From Acidithiobacillus concretivorus (lineage in GTDB: Bacteria > Pseudomonadota > Gammaproteobacteria > Acidithiobacillales > Acidithiobacillaceae): 64,000 bases of DNA. Under the pieces are notes generated by a model. The model had not been told where the DNA came from and ran no database searches. It saw only the letters and a list, made by a program, of their open reading frames with translations. The translations under genes and the position numbers were made by a program. This document shows, piece after piece, positions 57,379 to 64,000 of the stretch (within the stretch, counting starts at the first letter, position 1; each line of letters begins with the position of its first letter). The stretch spans positions 1 to 64,000 of the forward strand of contig NZ_JABELD010000029.1 in NCBI RefSeq assembly GCF_018853445.1, in the 5' to 3' direction.

Positions 57379-57453
57379 AGGCGCGTAGCTCAGGGGGAGA
57401 GCGCTACCTTGACACGGTAGAGGTCGGCGGTTCGAAACCGCCCGTGCCTACCA
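57379..57453 (+). tRNA. tRNA-Val (anticodon GAC)
   Basis: 75 bases. Acceptor AGGCGCG pairs with CGTGCCT (one G-T), D-arm with GTAGCTCAGGGGGAGAGC, anticodon stem CTACC/GGTAG around TTGACAC (anticodon GAC), T-arm GGCGGTTCGAAACCGCC, encoded CCA. It reads GUC/GUU. Confidence 0.96.
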
Positions 57454-57459
57454 AATCCC

Positions 57460-57492
57460 GCACCAGAGGGAAGATTCTCTCTGGTGCTTTTT
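57460..57492 (+). terminator. Intrinsic terminator between tRNA-Val and thrS
   Basis: Stem GCACCAGAG/CTCTGGTGC (9 bp) with a ten-base loop is followed by TTTTT. It ends only 15 bases before the thrS ATG, so it also occupies the thrS leader and could act as an attenuator. Confidence 0.8.
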
Positions 57493-57507
57493 CTTTGGAG
57501 AGGGCAT

Positions 57508-59442
57508 ATGCCAGACATTCAGTTGCCAGATGGTAGTCATCGACAGTTCCCTGAACCCCTCACCGGGCTGGAACTGGCGCGCACTATCGGCAGCGGACTC
57601 GCCAAGGCAGCAGTAGCCATGCGCGTTGATGGTACCCTCAAAGATCTCTCCACGGTGCTGGATGAGAATGTGGCAGTAGCCATTATTACCAAGGACAGTC
57701 CCGAAGGTCTGGAAGTGATTCGCCACTCGACCGCGCATTTGCTGGCGCAGGCAGTTCAATCGCTGTTTCCGGATGTTCAGGTGACTATCGGCCCGGTGAT
57801 TGAAAACGGCTTTTATTATGATTTTGCCAGTGCGCGCAGCTTTACGGTGGAAGATCTTGCCGCCATTGAAAACCGGATGCGCGAACTGGTAAAGCAGAAT
57901 CTTGCCGTCCAGCGCGAAGTATTATCTCGTGATGCCGCCATTGATCTTTTCGAGAGCATGGGTGAAGACTACAAGGTCCAGATTATCCGGGATATTCCGG
58001 CTAGTGAAGCATTGAGTTTGTACCGCCAGGGTGATTTCGTGGACCTCTGCCGAGGCCCCCATGTGCCCTTTACCGGATCACTTGGTGCCTTCAAGTTACA
58101 GCGGGTGGCCGGTGCCTACTGGCGTGGAGACTCCCGCAATCCCATGTTGCAGCGTGTTTATGGAACAGCCTGGGCGAGTCAGAAAGATCTGGATGCCTAT
58201 TTGCAGCAACTGGCTGAAGCTGAAAAGCGCGATCATCGCCGTATTGGCACCGAACTGGATTTGTTCTCTATTCAGGAAGATGCCGGGGGTGGATTGGTTT
58301 TCTGGCATCCTATGGGTGCCCGGATTCGGCGGGTAATTGAGGACTTCTGGCGTAGTGCCCATGTGGGAGGGGGCTATGAATTACTGTTTACCCCGCATAT
58401 TGCCCATGAGCAGCTTTGGTATACCTCTGGACACAAGGATTTTTACGCGGAATCCATGTTTGATCCCATGCAGGACGAAGGCCAGCCGTATCAGCTCAAG
58501 CCCATGAACTGTCCTTTTCACATTCTCATTTACAAAGACAAACTGCATTCCTATCGGGATTTGCCCCTGCGTTGGGCGGAACTGGGGACGGTATACCGTC
58601 ATGAAATGTCTGGCGCGCTGCATGGTTTGATGCGGGTGCGTGGCTTTACTCAGGATGATGCTCATGTGTTCTGCCGTCCTGATCAAATTGCGGTGGAAAT
58701 TGGTGAAGTGCTGACGCTGGTTCAGAAAATTCTCGGTACCTTTGGTTTTGACCGCTATGAAATCAACCTTTCTACCCGGCCAGAGCACTCCGTAGGTAGT
58801 GATGCCATCTGGGAAACAGCTACCGAGGCTTTGCGGACCGCTTTGGAGCGTGCGGGCCTGGAATATCAGGTGGATGCAGGGGGCGGGGCTTTTTACGGCC
58901 CGAAAATCGATCTGAAAATTCAGGATGCCATTGGCCGTAAATGGCAGTGCAGCACCATCCAGCTTGATTTTAATTTGCCTGAGCGTTTCGGGATGGAGTA
59001 TGTGGCCGAAGATGGTTCGCGGCAGGTACCTATCATGGTGCATCGCGCCATATTTGGTTCCGTGGAGCGCTTTTTTGGCGTGCTCATCGAACATTACGAA
59101 GGAAAATTCCCATTGTGGCTGTCACCCGTGCAGGTTGCGGTGCTTCCGATCAGTGAGCATTTTGTCGAATATGCGGAATCTGTCACGGCAGCATTGAGCA
59201 AACTCGGCCTCCGTGTTGAAACGGACTTGAGAAACGAGAAGATAGGTTATAAGATACGCGCCCACACCCTGCGCCGGGTGCCCTATATGCTGGTCGTTGG
59301 AGAACGCGAGCAGGAAGCGGGAACCGTGGCGCTTAGGGATCGGAACGGTCAGGACTTGGGTTCCCATAGCATTGCTGCGCTGGGCACCGCTCTGCAGAAA
59401 ATGCATCAGGAGCGGCAGAATACCCTGGAGTGGCAAGGCTAG
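57508..59442 (+). CDS. thrS: Threonyl-tRNA synthetase
   Basis: 644 residues from the ATG at 57508, after GGAGAGG. TGS domain (1-60, [20 protein letters not shown]), editing domain with [11 protein letters not shown] (HxxxH), class II core with zinc ligand Cys in [10 protein letters not shown], motif 2 [27 protein letters not shown], and a C-terminal anticodon-binding domain. First gene of thrS-infC-rpmI-rplT-pheS-pheT. Confidence 0.96.
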   Translation: MPDIQLPDGSHRQFPEPLTGLELARTIGSGLAKAAVAMRVDGTLKDLSTVLDENVAVAIITKDSPEGLEVIRHSTAHLLAQAVQSLFPDVQVTIGPVIENGFYYDFASARSFTVEDLAAIENRMRELVKQNLAVQREVLSRDAAIDLFESMGEDYKVQIIRDIPASEALSLYRQGDFVDLCRGPHVPFTGSLGAFKLQRVAGAYWRGDSRNPMLQRVYGTAWASQKDLDAYLQQLAEAEKRDHRRIGTELDLFSIQEDAGGGLVFWHPMGARIRRVIEDFWRSAHVGGGYELLFTPHIAHEQLWYTSGHKDFYAESMFDPMQDEGQPYQLKPMNCPFHILIYKDKLHSYRDLPLRWAELGTVYRHEMSGALHGLMRVRGFTQDDAHVFCRPDQIAVEIGEVLTLVQKILGTFGFDRYEINLSTRPEHSVGSDAIWETATEALRTALERAGLEYQVDAGGGAFYGPKIDLKIQDAIGRKWQCSTIQLDFNLPERFGMEYVAEDGSRQVPIMVHRAIFGSVERFFGVLIEHYEGKFPLWLSPVQVAVLPISEHFVEYAESVTAALSKLGLRVETDLRNEKIGYKIRAHTLRRVPYMLVVGEREQEAGTVALRDRNGQDLGSHSIAALGTALQKMHQERQNTLEWQG

Positions 59443-59458
59443 CGAGGAGGATAAGGCG

Positions 59459-59977
59459 ATCGCGACAGAGAAAGAAGTCAATATCAACCGGGAAATTACC
59501 GCAGCGCGGGTCCGGCTGATAGGGGTGGAAGGTGAACAAATGGGTGTGGTTTCCTTTACGGAAGCCTTGTCGGCCGCTGAAGAAGCCGACCTGGATCTGG
59601 TGGAAATTGCCCCACAGGCAGAACCACCTGTATGCAGGATCATGGATTACGGCAAGTTTCGCTTTCAGGAAAGTAAGCGTCAGCATGAAGCGAAGCGTCG
59701 GCAAAAGCAGACCCAGGTAAAGGAAATCAAATTCCGTCCGCGTACGGATGATGCCGATTACCAGATCAAGCTCCGTAATATCATGCGTTTTATTGATGAT
59801 GGAGACCGGGCCAAAATCACCCTGCGCTTTCGTGGTCGTGAGATGTCTCACCCGGAACTGGGCATGGAACTGCTCAACCGGGTAGAAAAAGATTTAGCAG
59901 AAGTCGGGGTGGTTGAACAACGGCCACGCATGGAAGGGCGGCAAATGGTGATGATTATCGCCCCACGGAAAAAATAG
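59459..59977 (+). CDS. infC: Translation initiation factor IF-3 with AUC start codon
   Basis: 172 residues from an ATC at 59459, eight bases after GAGGAGG; no ATG, GTG or TTG gives a sensible N-terminus ([22 protein letters not shown]). The N domain, Lys-rich linker ([23 protein letters not shown]) and C domain ([21 protein letters not shown]) are complete. Atypical AUU/AUC starts let IF-3 repress its own translation, as shown for AUU in E. coli. It lies 16 bases after thrS. Confidence 0.93.
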   Translation: MATEKEVNINREITAARVRLIGVEGEQMGVVSFTEALSAAEEADLDLVEIAPQAEPPVCRIMDYGKFRFQESKRQHEAKRRQKQTQVKEIKFRPRTDDADYQIKLRNIMRFIDDGDRAKITLRFRGREMSHPELGMELLNRVEKDLAEVGVVEQRPRMEGRQMVMIIAPRKK

Positions 59978-59986
59978 GAGAGCATC

Positions 59987-60184
59987 GTGCCAAAAATGAA
60001 GAGCAATCGCGGAGCGGCCAAGCGTTTCAAGCGCACCGGATCCGGCAAATTTAAGCATCGTCAGGCGTTTTTGAACCACATCCTGACCAAAAAAACGACC
60101 AAGCGGAAGCGTCATCTGCGCCACACCTTGGTGACTTCGGGAAGCGATCAGGCTGCCTTGCGGCGCATGCTTCCCTACGCTTGA
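59987..60184 (+). CDS. rpmI: 50S ribosomal protein L35
   Basis: 65 residues, very basic: [48 protein letters not shown] start at 59987 with AGGAG just upstream; MPKMK follows. Nine bases after infC. Part of the conserved infC-rpmI-rplT block. Confidence 0.96.
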   Translation: MPKMKSNRGAAKRFKRTGSGKFKHRQAFLNHILTKKTTKRKRHLRHTLVTSGSDQAALRRMLPYA

Positions 60185-60202
60185 TGACAGAGGAATCGTA
60201 CC

Positions 60203-61605
<1,403 letters not shown>

Positions 61606-61617
61606 GGAGCGAAGGCT

Positions 61618-64000
61618 ATGCGTATCAGTATTCAGTGGCTTCGTGATTGGTTGGATTTTTCCTGGAATACGGAAGAAATCGCCCGTCGGCTGACCATGGG
61701 TGGCATCGAGGTGGAGGCTGTTGAGCCCGCTGCTCTGCCTTTCCATGCGGTGGTTATTGCGGCGGTACAAAGCGTGGCAGCGCATCCCGAAGCCGACAAG
61801 CTACGGGTCGCTCAGGTAGATGCTGGTGATGGCACTCTGCGCACAATTGTCTGTGGGGCTGCCAATCTGGCGGAAGGGCAGCGGGTACCTCTGGCCTTGC
61901 CGGGTGCGGAGTTGCCGGGTAATAAAAAAATAGCCATTTCGGAACTGCGCGGTGTACGTTCGGAGGGCATGCTTTGCGCGGCTGGAGAGCTGGGTCTGGA
62001 AGATGGCAGTAGCGGATTGTTGATTCTGGATGCAGAGGCTCCCGTGGGTACGGATCTCCGGACCTACCTGCATTTGGATGATGACATTCTGACTTTGGGG
62101 ATTACCCCTAATCGCGGAGATGCCTTGTCCATAAAGGGCGTGGCACGCGATCTGTATGCCCTTGGAGCGCAGCAACTGCATGATCCTCGGGCTGTCACAC
62201 CAGGTCCCGAGTGGTCTCAGCAAGACTCCACCGAACACCCCGTGCAGGGTGATTACTCTGTATCAATAGATGTTGAAGCCAGAACAGCATGTCCAAGTTA
62301 TACCGCATTGTGGATTGACGGCGTACCAAATCGCTTGCCGGATTTTTTGCGCGAGCGTTTGCGCCGCGCCGGTCAGCGCTGCATCCACCCGCTGGTGGAC
62401 TTGCTGAACCTTTGGATGTTTGATACCGGTCAGCCTCTGCACGCTTTTGATGCCGAAACGATTCAGGGTGGACTGTGTGTACGCTGGGCCAAATCCGGAG
62501 AAGTCCTTGATGCACTGGATGGCCGCGATCTGAACCTGGAGCCGGATATGCTGGTCATTGCCGACGCGCAGGGACCGGTAGCACTTGCGGGTATTATCGG
62601 CGGACGCCGTAGCAGTGTGACTGCGCAAACCCGATCCATTATTTTGGAAGCGGCTTTTTTCCAGCCCAAGGCCATTCAGGGTCGTGCGCGTCGACTGGGT
62701 TTGCAAACTGATGCTGCCATGCGCTATGAGCGTGGTGTGGATTTTAATCTGGCTCCACAGGTAGCCAGCGGCGTGCTCGCGCAAATGATGGAACTGGCCG
62801 CCGTGCAGTTGCGAGCCTCCCATTCTTTTACCCTGATGGGCCAGTTGCCAGTTTCCGTCGAAATTTCATTGCGGCAAAAACGTCTTGAACGGGTGATGGG
62901 GATGCCCTACGAGGCGGCAGTTGTTGAGCAGTTGTTGACGCGTCTGGGTCTGCAGGTCTCTTCGGTGCAGGATGGTTGGCAGGCCACTGCCCCTAGTCAC
63001 CGCTTTGATCTGCGGATTGAGGCAGATCTGATTGAAGAGGTCGGTAGAATTTATGGTTATGACCATCTGCCAGCCCATCGCCCTCGTGGTGTTTTGCAGG
63101 CGGTGCCCAATCATCAGTCAGAATCTCAGATGTTGCGCCATATTTTGCAGGCCCGAGATTATCACGAAATCATTACTTACAGTTTTATCAGCCAGGAATC
63201 TCAGGATGATTTCCGGCCGAATGCGGATGCACCCGCCTTGCTGAACCCCTTGTCAGCAGACCTGGCGGTGATGCGTGCCAGCCTCTGGCCGGGTTTGCTG
63301 CAAACCTTGCAATTTAATGCAAAGCGTCAGCAGGATCGTATTCGTCTTTTTGAAATGGGGCGGATATTTTCGGCAGATCGGCAGACCATGGTCCTGGCGG
63401 GTTGTATCTGGGGTGTCGCAGACCGTGAAAATTGGGCGCAAACGGCCCGGGATGTGGATTTTTTTGACCTTAAAGGGGATGTAGCCGCCATTCTGGCGTT
63501 ATGGCCACAAACCCCTTTTGAGTTCCAGACCCTGTCCACTGAGCATGCGCTGCATCCCGGACAGTCCGCAGAAATTCTGGTTGAAGGCCGCAGAATCGGG
63601 ATGCTCGGGGCTTTGCATCCGACTCTCGCAGCGCGCTATGACCTGGACAAATCGGCCTTTTTCTTCTATCTAGACATAGAGATGCTGGAACAACTGCAGA
63701 AAGGGCGGCATTTTACGGCGTTGTCACCCTATCCTGCCTTGCGCCGGGATATGGCGTTGGTTTTACCCGAAAACATTGAAGCAGGAGCAGTCCTGGCGAC
63801 AATGCAGCGGGCTGCCGGTGCGGTGGTGCAGGAAATTCGTATTTTTGATCGCTATCAGGGGGAATCCCTGCCGGCAGGGACCTACAGTTTGGCATTTGCG
63901 CTCATTTTGCAGGATCGTGAGCGTACGCTGACTGAGGCTGATGTACAAATGGAACTGGAGCGAATGCTCACAGCAGTGAAGCAAATCGGCTCCATAGAAC
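61618..64000 (+). CDS. pheT: Phenylalanyl-tRNA synthetase beta subunit (3' end just outside window)
   Basis: Open from the ATG at 61618 (after AGGAG and GAAGG) to the last base: 794 codons, almost the full family length. MRISIQWLRDWLDF, the tRNA-binding/EMAP-like domain (about 40-150, HPEADKLRVAQVDAGDG), B3/B4 editing domain, B5 and the C-terminal anticodon-binding RRM-like domain with SPYPALRRDMALVLPE and DRERTLTEADV are all seen. No frameshift found. The stop should fall within a few codons past the edge. Confidence 0.96.
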   Translation, partial: MRISIQWLRDWLDFSWNTEEIARRLTMGGIEVEAVEPAALPFHAVVIAAVQSVAAHPEADKLRVAQVDAGDGTLRTIVCGAANLAEGQRVPLALPGAELPGNKKIAISELRGVRSEGMLCAAGELGLEDGSSGLLILDAEAPVGTDLRTYLHLDDDILTLGITPNRGDALSIKGVARDLYALGAQQLHDPRAVTPGPEWSQQDSTEHPVQGDYSVSIDVEARTACPSYTALWIDGVPNRLPDFLRERLRRAGQRCIHPLVDLLNLWMFDTGQPLHAFDAETIQGGLCVRWAKSGEVLDALDGRDLNLEPDMLVIADAQGPVALAGIIGGRRSSVTAQTRSIILEAAFFQPKAIQGRARRLGLQTDAAMRYERGVDFNLAPQVASGVLAQMMELAAVQLRASHSFTLMGQLPVSVEISLRQKRLERVMGMPYEAAVVEQLLTRLGLQVSSVQDGWQATAPSHRFDLRIEADLIEEVGRIYGYDHLPAHRPRGVLQAVPNHQSESQMLRHILQARDYHEIITYSFISQESQDDFRPNADAPALLNPLSADLAVMRASLWPGLLQTLQFNAKRQQDRIRLFEMGRIFSADRQTMVLAGCIWGVADRENWAQTARDVDFFDLKGDVAAILALWPQTPFEFQTLSTEHALHPGQSAEILVEGRRIGMLGALHPTLAARYDLDKSAFFFYLDIEMLEQLQKGRHFTALSPYPALRRDMALVLPENIEAGAVLATMQRAAGAVVQEIRIFDRYQGESLPAGTYSLAFALILQDRERTLTEADVQMELERMLTAVKQIGSIE

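Overview
The window is a 64-kb stretch of a proteobacterial chromosome. Gene content fits a chemolithoautotrophic member of the Acidithiobacillus group. The evidence is a beta/gamma-proteobacterial housekeeping order (bamD/rluD/pgeF, lptE-holA, glmM-folP-ftsH, a 14-gene nuo operon followed by a DUF2818 gene, infC-rpmI-rplT-pheST), fully split nuoC and nuoD, and a methionine-salvage operon with a RuBisCO-like protein. The genus is an inference from gene order and style; no 16S rRNA gene is present. Almost all of the sequence is dense core genome, and one 2.8-kb accessory island (about 28.2-31.06 kb) interrupts it.

Region 1 (1-7.3 kb): the 3' end of nadE overlaps glnB. Divergent bamD is followed by a tightly overlapped eight-gene operon rluD-pgeF-mtnD-mtnW-mtnX-mtnB-(GcvR-like ACT protein)-def. 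It encodes the late steps of methionine salvage, with a RuBisCO-like protein as the enolase. Region 2 (7.3-12.7 kb, minus strand): galU-rmlA-rmlC-DUF3579-unknown membrane protein-rmlD-rmlB makes UDP-glucose and dTDP-L-rhamnose for surface polysaccharide. Region 3 (12.7-26.7 kb, minus strand): a DUF502 membrane protein, a GlrK/lipoprotein/GlrR-type sigma-54 two-component system, recN, nadK, coaX, birA, proA, holA, lptE and leuS. coaX and birA carry unusual features (a lost motif aspartate and a lost DNA-binding domain).

Region 4 (26.9-31.06 kb): an Fpg/Nei-family protein lacking most catalytic residues, a rhodanese, then the accessory island. The island holds an orphan Phd-type antitoxin, an integron attC-like hairpin abutting a hicBA cassette, the 3' remnant of an HsdR-like gene coupled to a HARE-HTH/GIY-YIG nuclease, and a second, unrelated hicAB pair. 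Region 5 (31.1-35.6 kb): nrdAB on the minus strand from a promoter covered by two NrdR boxes, next to a 192-bp nested palindrome. Region 6 (35.6-42.7 kb): tldD, ftsH, folP, glmM, tpiA, secG and tRNA-Leu(GAG). Region 7 (42.8-57.3 kb): complete nuoABCDEFGHIJKLMN plus DUF2818. In iron or sulfur oxidisers this complex can run in reverse to make NADH. Region 8 (57.4-64 kb): tRNA-Val(GAC), an intrinsic terminator directly before thrS, infC with an AUC start codon, rpmI, rplT, pheS and pheT (cut by the window edge).

The best candidates for new biology are the accessory island (attC-like site, HARE/GIY-YIG nuclease next to a broken restriction gene), the Fpg-like protein without its catalytic proline, the 192-bp palindrome, and the operon link between PgeF and the methionine-salvage genes.
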